Source: Populus alba
Lineage: Eukaryota; Streptophyta; Magnoliopsida; Malpighiales; Salicaceae
Reading direction: 5' to 3'
Length of the DNA: 64,000 nt
Assembly (NCBI RefSeq): GCF_005239225.2
Contig: NC_133296.1
Span: forward strand, 11,470,001-11,534,000
In this document: positions 1 through 12,720 of the stretch, piece after piece
Layout of the letters: every line of letters begins with the position of its first letter
Position numbering within the stretch: position 1 is the stretch's first letter
Translations under genes and position numbers: made by a program
The notes under the pieces: model-generated
Databases searched by the model: none
The model's input: only the letters and a program-made list of their open reading frames with translations
What the model was told of the DNA's origin: nothing

Positions 1-59
1 ATTTACGGTGATGCGATGATCATTTAAGTAAGTATTTATTTTTGTATTAAAACTTACTT

Positions 60-235
60 TATAAAAAATATTTTAAATTGTTTTTTATTTGAAAAAAAAT
101 TAATATTTTTAAATATTTTTATATGATTTTCATCTATTAATATTAAAAATAAAAAAAGAATATTTTAATATATTTTTATTAAAAAATATTTTTAAAAAAT
201 AATATTTCATTATGCTATCAAACACAACAAGATAA
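60..235. repeat. MITE-like AT-rich repeat
   Basis: Non-coding AT-rich repeat with the layout seen several times in this window: a central 'ctattaatattaaaaata' type core, flanking runs of ttttatt/aaaaatattt, and an end reading 'atgctatcaaacacaac'. Related copies lie near 13.9, 22.5, 24.6, 47.2, 47.4 and 63.5 kb. The family resembles the short non-autonomous repeats common in Salicaceae introns and intergenic DNA. The family assignment is inference; exact ends and a target duplication could not be fixed. Confidence 0.4.
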
Positions 236-929
236 AGACTCCACGTCCACATGGTTAATAAAATGAATATCCTTCCCCTGTCATTCTTTTGATGATATCA
301 TTTTTGCATTTCCTAATTTATCTTTCAGTGATATTTTGCTCTCTTTGGTCCAAGAGATGCATGTGTCACTCGCTCGTGAAAAAAGGAAGGTGCGCCATGG
401 CTATGGACTCCAGTAAATGAAACCAGCATCTCCAGAATGACCTAAGCATAACAAGAAACTTAAATAGACCCGTAGGAGGATAAGTGGGTCCAAATCTATT
501 CCACCAAGTTTCAAACCGCGTTAATAAACAGTACTAATTGTTAATTAACTTGATTTCTTGCCTCCCAAAAAACATTCTTCCTCTATCTAAATATTCAAAA
601 TTTTATAACTGTGTTATAATTTAACTGATTAGATTTTTAAATTTATTATTTAATTTAATTTTTAAAAAATTATAAATTTGAATATTATAAAGTTTAGAAT
701 CATTAAAATATTATTAATTTTAGAGTTTTAAAAAATTAATCGAGATACGTGTAAACCGGTGAAAACACCACAGATAAAAAAAGGTTTCAAAACAGAAGAA
801 ATTAAGATCGTGAACAAGCACAAGAACACATCTTTGTCACCGATGCAACTACTTGGAAGCTCCTTTCCTCTCCTGCTGAGTCTCCACGTTTCTATCAACT
901 TAGATATCATATGCATGCCCACAAACATC

Positions 930-937
930 TATATATA
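930..937 (+). promoter_or_regulatory. TATA box of first ERF gene
   Basis: TATATATA lies 93 bp upstream of the ATG at 1030, leaving a 5' leader of about 65 nt. No other core promoter signal was seen. The stretch 1-929 has no gene. Confidence 0.55.
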
Positions 938-1029
938 CTGGACTAATATAACCGGATAACACCACCTCGTACCAGCCTATATCGATCATTAATTCCCTCA
1001 AACCTCAGCTAACTTAGCTGGAACTCTAG

Positions 1030-1575
1030 ATGGAAGAGAGAAACACTGCTAGCCATGGTGGTATGAGTTCTATCTACAGAGGGGTACGAAAGAGGAAATG
1101 GGGCAAATGGGTGTCAGAGATACGTGAGCCAGGGAAAAAAAGTAGGATTTGGTTAGGGAGTTTTGAGACACCAGAAATGGCAGCAACAGCTTATGATGTT
1201 GCTGCTTTGCATTTTAGGGGATATGATGCAAAACTTAATTTCCCTGACTTGGTTCATAACCTACCAAAGCCAGCAAGCTCTAGTGCTGAAGATATTCGCA
1301 TAGCCGCCCATGAGGCAGCCATGAGCCTTAGGCCCCCTACGGTTGAGTCCTCCCAAGGTGGCAGCTCTAGCTCAAACGTCGGTCCCATCACGGTTAGGCT
1401 CTCACCTAGCCAAATCCAAGCCATTAACGAGTCACCCTTGGATTCACCACAGATGTGGATGCAAATGTCAGGGATAGCAATGCCAGAAGAGTCCATGATG
1501 TACTCCTCCATTGACGTCGGGGAGGAGGAGGAGGAGTGGGACAACAAGCAAACAGATTCTCTTTGGGATCCTTAG
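1030..1575 (+). CDS. AP2/ERF transcription factor, DREB type (first of tandem pair)
   Basis: Intronless gene for a 181-residue nuclear DNA-binding regulator. One AP2 domain spans residues about 16-72 ([19 protein letters not shown]...KLNFP). It has Val and Glu at the DREB-diagnostic positions 14 and 19 (V28, E33), so a DRE/CRT-type CCGAC target is expected. The WVSEIREP string and the alanine-rich helix are typical of the A-4 clade; the ERF021/ERF022-like group is my best guess. After the domain come a Ser-rich linker (S112-S118 region), a motif with [10 protein letters not shown] and PLDSPxMWM, then an acidic tail (EEEEEW) ending SLWDP, a plausible activation region. The start is the first ATG after the TATA box. 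A second, closely similar gene lies 15 kb downstream on the same strand. Function beyond DNA binding is not visible. Confidence 0.93.
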   Translation: MEERNTASHGGMSSIYRGVRKRKWGKWVSEIREPGKKSRIWLGSFETPEMAATAYDVAALHFRGYDAKLNFPDLVHNLPKPASSSAEDIRIAAHEAAMSLRPPTVESSQGGSSSSNVGPITVRLSPSQIQAINESPLDSPQMWMQMSGIAMPEESMMYSSIDVGEEEEEWDNKQTDSLWDP

Positions 1576-4500
1576 GTAACGTGTGCCGATCATATGAATA
1601 TACATACTACTTTGAATATTGGACGTTGCACTAATATAATTATATACGTAATTGCTTTTGACGTATACTCGGCTTTATATATATAGACTTTGACCTGTAT
1701 ATTCCATGTATTTGTGATTTTTAACTAAGGAATTATTCTAGTAAAAAGAAGGTGTAAGTTTTCTGCCTGGTCGCTGGTTAACTGTCGAGAATTTATAAAT
1801 ATTTAATTAGCAAACGGGGGAATAATTAGTGTTTTGAAGGAGAATAATTTATCTGCACAAAGGGTCAGTGCTGGAAGGACGTTTTTATAGTTTATTCAGA
1901 TGGACGGTTTTGGAGGGTCCCATTTGAGGGGATTAAAGTGTTTCTGAACTTGGCTTTTGTCAGCTTGTTGAGAAGACTTCCCCTTTCTCCTTAGTGGATG
2001 ATGAAGCGAGAGGGTCTCAAGTATCTCCCACGTTGACTACTTCTTACCACCTTCTTGTGATTGTAAGATCATATGATTCTCATATATTTGAGATTTTATG
2101 ATATTATTTTATTTTCTCATGTACCATATTATTATATTAAACATTTTTCCTGTTAAATATTATGGTAAGTTTCGTTTATGGATCAAGAGCCACAAAAAGA
2201 ATCTATCCAAGACCAGTCCGGATTATTTTAATATTTAGCATTTGAATACGTTTTGAGTGCACGCTCCTGCAACATCAGCAATATATATATATATTAAAAA
2301 AAAAAAACATGGTTTTCCTGGAAAATTAAAAGAAAAAGTATGGGGGTTTTTTTAATATTGATATGGTAGACTTGATGAATCTAAAAATTATTCAGTAAAA
2401 TTATAGTTTAATTTAAAAATAATTTAATAATAATATATTTTTATTATAAATATTAAAATAACAATAAATTAAATAAATTGATCGTGTTTTGCAACTTAAC
2501 CAATGATTCAGATCATAAACTTTACTAGATTTAGTAATTATATTTCTTCAATTATTTTTTAATGAATTATATAATAACAAAAATAAACAATTGTAAAGTT
2601 AAGTGATTATAAAAAAATACCTAAAAAAAAATAAAGAATTAAAAAAAAACTCTGCTTTACTGTTTATATAAATAATAAAACAAAATAAAACAAAACAGGT
2701 GGTTTTTACCTCAAGTATAATAAAGCTACTCCTATCCTGTAACCTAAAATATTTAATAACTTCTATAAACTAAAGAAATAAAGAGCTACCCTCAAAAAAA
2801 TGCTCTCCAATTATAAAAATAGTTTTAGTTTTGCTCCCAAACAAATTTTACTGTAAATTTTATTCCTCAAGTTTCAAAAATATTTGTTAAGCTTTCCATT
2901 CCATCTAAAATATATCTTTTTTAATTTTAAAAAATCATTTTATAACGAATTTAACATTTTTTTATTAAAGAATTATAATAGAAGGCCCCCAATTAAGAAG
3001 TATATAAACGAGGCCGTATTGGATGGGGTCCAACGATATTCAGATTGTATCCGGCTTGGTATAAGGCCAGTTACGCATGGGCTTGGGTATCCGAGGATCC
3101 ATATTTCTTTTTTCATAACAAACACCAAATCTATTATTAAATTATTAGTTTTTATACTATTTTTATCATTAAACTATTTTGATTTTTCACTTAACTTTTT
3201 TCATTAAGTTCTGAAATTTTTTATTTAAAAAATAAAATAACGTGGATAGAAAGCTTTAGAAATATATGAAAATTCTTAATTAATGTTTTTTAAAATCTGA
3301 GACTAAAATTTTTTATTTTAACATTGAAATTACCTATATAGCTAGACAATATTTTTAAAACTTTTCCATATTTTTATTCAAAAATCTTAACATTCTCTCT
3401 TTATTTATGATTCAATATTCAAGATCATGTGTTTTTATTTTTTGAGTGAAAATCATAGTTAACAAAACATTTATAAAATGACGAGATTGCGGTTTGAAGT
3501 TTTTGGAATTCGGGTAACTTAGTTATTGAGTACCTATGATTTTATTCAAATTGTATTTCAATTCTTAAGTTTTACGGTGGGTTAATCAATCCATTTTTCC
3601 TATAAATCCTCATATTTATAATTTCTTTATTTCACTTTTATGAAGAAATATGATAAAAATACTTGTATGATTTCCTCAACAAAAATTTGTGTATTTAATA
3701 AGGAATTGGTTAGATTTATCATTTTTATTTTTTAAATAAGACATGTCATTCTATTAATAATCTCAGTTCATTAAATAGAATCTTCTATAAATTCTACATT
3801 AAAAAAATTATGTTTTTTAATCAAAATAAGTGTTTTTTTTTTAAACAACTTTTTAAATATTTTCTCAAAAAATAGGTGGCTAATTTTTAATAAAAATAAA
3901 TTAATTTTATTTGTAATAATACATAGTATTTCATTAATGGTCTAATGCAATGAACAGAATCTTCAATAACTTCTCCATAAAAGTGAATATTTTCAATAAA
4001 AAAAAAATAACATGTTTTTTTAAATAACTCTTTCACGGTTTTCCTCAACAAATAGATGTTTAATTTTTAATAAATATTAATTAGTTCATTTATAGACATA
4101 TTTGCTTAATAAAATCTTCCATAACTTTTCCAACAAATCTTAATAATATGTAATATTTTCATTTTTCTATTTTATTTAACATACTTATATATAATATTAA
4201 ATTTTTTTATAAATATTGTATTTTAAAAACTATATGCAATATTCGTTTTATCATTAGTTTATTTATAAACTTTTTTCCTAAGAGCTAAGAAAGGCAAGAT
4301 GGATATATTCACAGTTCAGATTTCAAGTCCCTGCTATCTTATCCTAAATGGCTATAGATTGACCGATATAATATTGGCACGCGTTTTTTATTTTTTAAAT
4401 TGACATAAAAGGATTTGTTTATATCATTTTTTATGTAAACATAACCTTTTGACAATTCAACCTTTTTTGTATCTTGATTTTGACCCTCGCTTTAATAGCT

Positions 4501-4599
4501 TTTTTTATTGTTTTTTTTTTTTTAATATAGAAGCTATAAGATTTCCAAGGAAAATGTGTTCTTGATACAATTCGTGTGTATTTCATAATTTTTATCCTT
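1576..4599. other. Gene-free AT-rich intergenic stretch
   Basis: The 3' flank of the ERF gene is followed by AT-rich DNA. It contains a short (TA)n run near 2281-2294 and no open frame with recognisable protein. The frame at 2884-3207 is low-complexity with no family signal. No RNA gene was seen. Confidence 0.6.
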
Positions 4600-4915
4600 T
4601 TAATGAGTCTTCTAGTTTAGGTTAATGAGTCTTCTAGTTTTAAGAACCGACATGAACACAAGAATTGACTTTTAAACTTAAAATGAGTTAAAAAAAAAAT
4701 GTATAAATGAGTTTTCATCAAGTTTTATTTAAGCTTTTTATACGATTAGGTTAATGAGTCTTCTAGTTTTAGGGACCAAAATGGACCTAACACTTGATGT
4801 TTATACTTAAAATGAGTTCAAAACATTGACAATTCATCAATTTTTGTTTAAGTTTTTTAAAGGGTTAGGTTGATGAGTCTCCTAGTTTTAGGAGCTGTTG
4901 TAGGCTTGGTGAGAT
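4600..4915. repeat. Short tandem array, about 120-130 bp unit
   Basis: The phrase 'ttaatgagtcttctagtttt' (or a one-to-two-base variant) recurs at about 4622, 4751 and 4870, with a truncated copy at about 4601. Each is followed by a related block ('aaaatgagtt', 'catcaa.tttt.tttaag'). Spacings of 129 and 119 bp show two to three diverged units. No coding content. Confidence 0.7.
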
Positions 4916-7900
4916 GTTATTTACTAAAAATATAAAAACAAATCATCAAATTATGAGACTCTTGATTCAAAGTTTGATGCTTACTCAAATAAACATTGAT
5001 CAATAATAAATAATTTGTGAATAAGCTTGAAAAATATTTAGACAATTAATGGCATTGATGAAATGAATTTAGAAGAAAACACAAAACTAAGATAGCATAT
5101 CCTCGGAAAGGATATTGTAAGGTTGATGATTATCTTTCTTTAAGCATAACAAACCGCCTATTCAAATGTTTAGAATCAATTTATTTTAAAAAAAATATTA
5201 ATTTTTCTTAAAAAAATAGGTTATAGATTCATTTTTTAATATTTTCCCATCAATTTTAAAAGTCTTAATTTATATCAAGTAGGCACATTGCATTATGTAG
5301 AAAAAGTATTGTGTGTATATAAAACTATATACGCGACTCCTAGGAAAAAATATATAGAGGTGTGTGCTAAGATAAAATTAGACAAATTGAGATGAGTTAG
5401 AATCAAGTTAGGGCTTGAAATGCTAGGTTGCTAGTCATTCAGGCAATGCCCAAAATGAGATTTTGATTAGTTTTATGTGTTTAATTTATAGTAGAGAACA
5501 TTATTGTTAGAAAAATAAAGATTTTTTGTTTTTATGAAAGCATTGTGTAAGGAGATGTTGTATAAAAACATGAAGATTTCACTAGAGATATTGTTGTGAA
5601 GAGTTTTGTTAGAGACATTAGAGACACGTATGAAAAATTCATTTAGAGACAGATTTTTCATTGAAGATATGAAGATTTTTTTGTTAAAGACATGGGGATA
5701 TAATTAGATACATGGAGATTTTTTATTGGAGACATTAGAGACATGGAAAAACATTATTACTTTTATTTATAAGTTTAAAAGTAATGGATTATAGGGACTT
5801 TTCCATGTTGCTTAAAAAATTATTAAAGGTATCTCCTGGAGATCAATATTTCAATCTTTTTTTTCAAGGCATGGCATTTCTTAGTGTCATGATCATGATC
5901 ATGGTGAAAATGGCAAACTTGTTAAGATTCTTTGAGTTTGTGCCACTCTTTATTAGAGGTGGATATCACATGAGATCATTTCCTTGAATAACAATAAACA
6001 GCTTGACACATGGACTAGTAAGGCATATGGTCAGAAGATCAAGAAATGCTAGCTTATCATAAATAGATCTCTTAATGTTCCTTTTGGACGCCATAGAGAG
6101 AGACTGATGGAACCGTGTATATTTTGAAAATGAGAGTGTCCCTATCTTGTCATATTTTTTATTATACACGAATATGGTTCTTTATCACTTATTTTATATC
6201 AAGGAGAATCAAGTCAAAGAGATTATACAAGCTTTCCTATAAAGAGTAGTATAGGCTCCATTGATCAAGGCTTTAATGATAATGGATTCAAGTAGATCTT
6301 AAATTTTTATCATATCCTTGTTAAAGCTCTAGATATATACTCTATCACTTTCATCTTCTTGTTGAGCGATAGAAAAAAGCTCAACCATGCTCTTTTTTAG
6401 TTAGAATACTAGTGCTGAAATGAGAGATGAGCTTAACATAGATATTATGAATGCCAGAGATGGAGCCAAACGTAAGGCTGGGATACCACTCCAGAGTAGA
6501 TGCATGGAATGTCATAGGTATGATTTTTCACACAGAATCATTCTTTTGCATTACAAGCTCTAAAATGTTTCTCATATTTTATATGTACTCCTTAAAATTT
6601 GTAAGACCATCATGATTGTCGAAGTTGGCTTTCGCAAAGAAACAATCTTTGAAGAGATGAATGTGTAATACTTTATGATATAATGGAGAGTCTCCCACTT
6701 GGGTGGTGGTGATATTAATTCTTATTAGCTCATGTAGTTATTGATCTTATCTTACATCGAGGTCTTTTTTTACAAAGAGCATGTGAGTGAGAGTCAGAAA
6801 AATATTAATGGAAACAACCATGATTATTACTCAAGTCTATTGAGAAGCACTTTTTATAGTGAGAACGAGTCCTTCATAGAGTTAAAATATCATTCCTACT
6901 TTACACATCATTTAATCATATTCCTTTCTATAACTAAAGTTGTCTTTATGCACCTAGTATATGTAATAGAGTTGTATGTTGTATTTTATGTTAATGGAAT
7001 GATAGAGTTCAAAGATATTCTTGTATAGATAGAACAACATTGTTAAGAATTTAAACTTGATGAGAGAGTTGACGGAGATCTAGGGGAGTTCCAATAATAG
7101 AAAGATTAATTATTCTTCCATGTCTTAGAGTTTCGTCAGCCATGAAGTTTTTGTCAAAAGGGAGTAAACTAGTTCTTACTCAATTTCTCATAGACAACAC
7201 CACTAATGAAGTTGTAAAAAACATCATACAAGAATTAGGCTTTCCAAAATCGCAATTTTAAATTGGTTTATGGGCTTTACTGGAAAGCAAGTCTCATGTG
7301 GGCACATAAAACACTTTGATGCTTATGTTAGTAGAATGTAGAAGGAAAATAAATAAAATATGGTAAATTGAAAAATAATAGAAAAATGTAATATAAATTG
7401 TATGCTCCAGGAATTATTGAGTGGTTGTTGGTGGTTCTATGAGTTGTAGGGTGGGTTTTTATGGTTCTAGAAGTTATTGGTGGTTTATGGAATTGTTAGG
7501 TGGTTGATGATCATGTATAAGATTGCATGGCCAAACCTTTTGTCATAACTCATTTTTGGATTCTTCTCTATATTTTATTTTTTTTCCTTCCCCTTAAAAA
7601 ATAAAAAATAATAGTGGAAGGTCAAAGTAAATCATTTTTTGGATGAATTCTATATAAAAATTAAATCCATTGATATAATTTGATTTTTAATAAGCCAATT
7701 TGATTTAATTATAGGTCAGATGGTTGGGCCGTGCCTAGCCCATATAATAATAATATAATATTATATAATAATTAAAAAAATTTCAAAATTTTCCAAGAGT
7801 CCTTTCAAAATATTTTTTTATTTTCTCACATGTTTTGTCAATAATTTTGCATAATACTGGATTGTATATTTAAAATGTAAGATACAAATCCAATATTAAA

Positions 7901-9990
7901 ATACCTGGTTTTCTCCAAAACTTTTCTTTTTAAAAAATTGAAAATTCAAAAAAATTTAAATTAATTTCCTCTTAAAAAAATGTTTTGTTTTCATGTATAC
8001 GGTCAAATCCTAAAAGGTTTTTCATGTATATTTTCTAAAAATGAGATAAAATCATTTTTATCATATTTTAAAAATACAAAAGTAGATATAGTAACCAATT
8101 TATGATTATTCATTAAGGTTGGACTAAAATATAAAAAATCCATAACAATTTTTTTGTTCGAAACAATATGAATTAGTTATATTTATGAAATAAATGTGAT
8201 GCTATAATTTGAGCTTTAGAACAATTAGGCTTTAATCCAATAAGGTAGAGATTTTATCATAAATGAGGATTTACCTTGAACCTAAGAAAAAATCAAAGAA
8301 CAAAAACATGATCAAGAAAAATAATTAAATAACAATGCAATTTACCTTAGTTACGGTACATTGGAGGTGATGCATCTTTTCCTTGCAAAACCAATTCCTT
8401 TTCCTGGACTCTGGTGGATTATAAGTCTTCTAGTAACTATAATAATAGGTTGTGACTCCTAAACCTTATAATCATAATGTCATGATTATATTCAAAACCC
8501 TTTTCACACATCCTCTTAGAAGGCAGACCCGTTGTTGCTCAATGTCGCACGTAAGGCGCGACACCTTTAATGATTTTGTGTGAAGTTCAAGACTTGTGAT
8601 CTATTTATTCTTATTTGTGATTGGGGTATTTATCCACTCAGTCTTTAAACTCACTTTATAGAGAAGGAAAATATTTTCATGTATTGGGTCATACTTGCTA
8701 TTAGTGGAGATATTAGTAGCCATACTTTTGATCTTTTAATATTTCTTTAGTTTCATAAAGCTTCGAAGTGATTATTATAATTTGTTTCCAATTTTTTTCC
8801 TCATATATATTAATTGTATCTGTATGATGCATTTATGAAACCAAAATCCTTTGTTAGTAGCAATACAGATTAGCATATAAGGTAAAATAAATAAAAGATT
8901 TGAGAGAGAAATGCTTGAAAGGTCACATTCTAGCCACCAAAACTATAATCTTTGTGTAAACAGGTTCGCTTTCTTAAGAAAAAATTAATGGAGATGATGT
9001 TTAGTTATAATCATACTAAAAAAATAAGATTGGGTTCATTAAGATTATTTATTTGTTTACTTTTTGTTTTTGTAATGATTAAGGAGTGTTTTATGGTTGG
9101 AAATATATTTATTAGGGTTTATATGAGGGTTTTCTAGTATTTTCAAGTAAAAATAAGTTAAAAATAGGTTTTTAAATTTTAAAACTTTGACCATGATTTT
9201 CTAGTTATTGAAAATGATCAAAAAGCTATCTAGTATGCTAAATGTCACCTACCTATTTACCGGTTCATATATTTTTAATTTATTTTATAAAATATAAACA
9301 ACATCTTTTTATTTTTTAATTAACAAATTTATGCATGACATAATTATTATATTTTTCTTTTGAGATTTAACTTAAAATCCTACTCTTTTTTATCGTACAC
9401 TGGCACCTATGAATTTAAAATTATATTTTATCAGTTTTTTTTTTTCTTATCCTCTCACCGCTTGATTCAAGGCCCCGGGGCACTTATGAGATTAAACATG
9501 GTGTATTCACATGGTCAACCGGCTGCTGCCAGTGTACGCGGAAACCATCCTTGTGTACGGTATGGGAATAAGACGGTGACGACGGTGCATTAGATTCATA
9601 AAGAAGTTAAAAGGTCGTGAGTGATGACATCACATTGGGCTTAGAGAAAGAGATGAAGACAGCTAGGATCCAGCTGTCTCGACATTTGCTTGACTTGATA
9701 GTCGCAGCACACGCTTTTGAAGTTTGAGCTTTGGCCGGTTTAACTCTTTATGGTTTTCGTTAGGTTACCCGTTAAATCACGTGACCCAACAATTAACACA
9801 TCACGTGCTCAATAATCATTCCATCTTGTGGGACAACATGGTATCGCATGAAAATTAAGTACTTTTGTCCTTGATCTTTTGGAGGTCGCTTGTTATTTAA
9901 ATTAATGCTATTGTCTCGTAATCCCCTTCTTTCTCATTATTTTATTTAGTCTATTTATTTTATCATTTATAACTTAATTACACAAACAAA
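4916..9990. other. Gene-free stretch with decayed repeats
   Basis: Mostly AT-rich and non-coding. Around 5560-5760 a loose 'gagacattagagacatgg' motif recurs. 5784-7300 has the texture of an old retrotransposon interior (scattered short frames, no recognisable polymerase, integrase or protease motif). A G-richer patch with repeated ggtggtt lies at about 7420-7520. 9460-9760 is GC-richer than its surroundings, and two CACGTG G-boxes follow near 9779 and 9803. None of this supports a gene call. Confidence 0.5.
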
Positions 9991-10390
9991 AACACCTTAT
10001 TTATTTATTTATTTTAAGAAAATAATAACTTCCAAGTTAGTTACCGTTCTGATCTTAGATCATAAATTTACCAGTTTAATCCAAATTTATTCAAGAAATA
10101 ATATTTTTTTAAAATAAAATAAAAATTATTAAAATTGACATGGTTAAATACCACTCGAAATACATTTCATTAATTTATCCATTCACCTCAAATTATTTAA
10201 AAAAACACTTTATTTATTTATTTTTTTGTAAAAAAATAATAACTTCCCAACTAGAGTTGCCACGTTAGTTTTGGATTTGATCTACGATCATAAATTTACA
10301 TATTCATCCCAAATTTATTTAAAAATTAATATTTATTTAAAATAAAAATTATTAAAATTGACTTGACTAAATACTACTCAAGTGTGAATA
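9991..10390. repeat. Tandem duplication, unit about 212 bp
   Basis: A block running from 'acaccttatttatttattt' through 'gatcataaatttac', 'tccaaatttatt' and 'aaaattattaaaattgac' to 'taaataccactc' (about 9991-10157) is repeated at about 10203-10380 with scattered substitutions and small indels. Non-coding. Confidence 0.75.
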
Positions 10391-12149
10391 AAGTACCTTT
10401 CACTACTTGGAAAATCAAAGCAATCGTGTTTGAGTTTGAATACAACTTAATTCATCGAACAAGATAGTTGAAGCATAACACTTAATTCAATTGTCGTACA
10501 TAGGCAGACCATGAAAAGGTAAAAGAAAGTTGGTGAAAATAACAAGATTTCACCTCCTAATTATTAATAATGACTAGAAATACACTACTTTTTATCAAAA
10601 ATTAGGTGAACCAATTATCCACTGCTCAGGATTCGAAGTTTGTTTTCTTCACATAACACAGCTGTAAGAAACCAAAGAAGGAAGAAGCCTCTGCTGCTTC
10701 TGCAAATATGCCATTTTCCAACTGCCACATGTCAATTTGACCCGACTCTCATTACCATACCCCGCCCTGTTTTTTTCCCTTCCCAAACGCCACGTTTTGT
10801 CAACTTTTTCCTAACCAAAGTATGATTTCACACGTGATCTTTGACCCCTTGTCTCTAAGGGATGTTCGGAATTCCAATGAGCTTGTATTTTAATTTTTTT
10901 AAAAAAATTATATTAAAATAATATTTTTAAAAATATATATATTTTAACGTTAGAGGTAATAACTTAAAAATATTAATTTTAAATAAGAAAACTAACAGCA
11001 TTTTGACTACAACGTAAATCAAATCAGACCTTCAGATGTTTGACCACTTCCACCGTTTTGACTACGTTTGAAACAGGTAGAAATGGTCCCTACCGCGGCG
11101 AGAAAAATTAACACGATAAATAAATGGCTTTTTTAAATCTTAATCAGAGAGTGATTGGTTTTAGGCTGTTAATTAATGGGAAATCAACCTAGGTGACCGG
11201 GTATCCAGTCCCTTTCACCGACACTTGGCAGTAAACCGCGTCATGAATAGAACACTAAACACTTTATAACATTATCAGCAGACAGGACGTTTAGTTTACT
11301 TTTGGCTATTGAACTTCCTCCATGTACTTTTTAAAAATATATTTATTTTTTAAAAAAATATATTATTTTTTTAAAGGCATTTAGATTTTAAGATTTATAT
11401 GAAGTGCTCATTTGAGAGAGCCTTTACTTGTTAGTAAATACATGACTTTCTAGAACAACAAATAGAAATTATCGTTCTATTAAGAGTTCAATTGTTCCCA
11501 CACTCATAATTTATTGTACTTTGCAAAATAAATTTATCATTTTACCCTTGCCCTACAAAATAACATGCTTTGATAGGAGGGCAATTTCATCTTTAGGGAT
11601 CAAATATCATTTTCAAATTTAGAAAGGTCATTATAACCATGTCATATATTTATAGCATATTAAAAATATTAAATTGTCCTTAAAATTTATTTTCATTTTA
11701 CTTTAAAGGGTATTTTTTTAAAAAAAAATTGGAATGACTAAATTGCTTCTACAATTAATTTTCCTAAGCTTTTGTGTTCATAAGTGTTTTGTCATTTCCT
11801 ATTTGTTTTTTTTTTTTTGTTATTATTAAGTTGGCTTGTGGATGATTCAGTCTTTTTCTATTTTTATAAATTATTTTAAAAAATGTTGCTAGTGTGTGCG
11901 TAGCATGTAATGCGACTCCATACTCTTTAAGCAATGCATGAGCTGTCATCTGATGAAATATCATCAGTTTCTGCTACAACGTTTAAAGCTCCACAACCTT
12001 CTCTTCCACGTAGGGCGTCGCTTGTAGTGTTTTCAATGACAATTTGTTGGCGATCACCCTTTCTTTTTCTTATCCCCCCCCCCCCGCCATTGAATTTTGT
12101 GTTGGTCATTAAAAAATCAATTCTATCTTTTTATTTTATGACATTTCAT

Positions 12150-12720
12150 ATTTGGCCCTCAATGTTTTGATTTCTAAATTTGATTCTTAGTACTTTTATC
12201 AAATTTTATTTTGTTTTCAATTTCATCATTGGATCCATTATCTTGAATTTAATTTCTTTAAGTTTGGTACACATTCTCTTGATTTTTATTTTTTATTTGG
12301 ATTCTTTTATGAATTTGATTTTTTTTTCAATTATACCCTTCAATTCAAAGTTTAATGATATTTAAGGTCCTCAATGTTTTGATTTCAAATTTTAATTTTT
12401 ACATCTTTTATCAAATTTTAATTTATTTTAATTTCATCATTGGATCCATAATCCTGATTTCTTATTTTTTTTTCAAATTTGATCCTTATTTTTTTTATTT
12501 TTTATTTTATGTTTTAGATTCTTTTGTTAATTTGATTTTTTTTTTAATTTCACCCTTTAATTCAAAGTTTGATGATATTTAAAATAGATCCTCAATGTTT
12601 TGATTTCAAATTTTGATTCTTAGCCCTTTTATCAAATTTTATTTTGTTTTTAATTTCATCCTTAGATCCATAATCAAGGTTTTTTATTTTTCAAATTTAA
12701 TCCTCATTCCAATTCTCATT
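12150..12720. repeat. Tandem T-rich repeat, unit about 215-220 bp, three copies
   Basis: The phrase 'cctcaatgttttgattt' occurs at about 12157, 12369 and 12590. It is followed each time by 'ttttatcaaattttattttg', 'aatttcatc.ttggatcca' and, in the first two, 'ttcaaagttt.atgatattt'. Non-coding and very T-rich on this strand. It continues into an element with 'gggttgactaggtcacaggt' phrases near 12945-13050. The same kind of sequence appears in the opposite orientation near 14.76-15.06 kb. Confidence 0.75.

Noticed and set aside
5784..7300. Copia-type polyprotein remnant
   Set aside because: The texture suggested an old retrotransposon, but no gag, protease, integrase or reverse transcriptase motif could be read in any frame.
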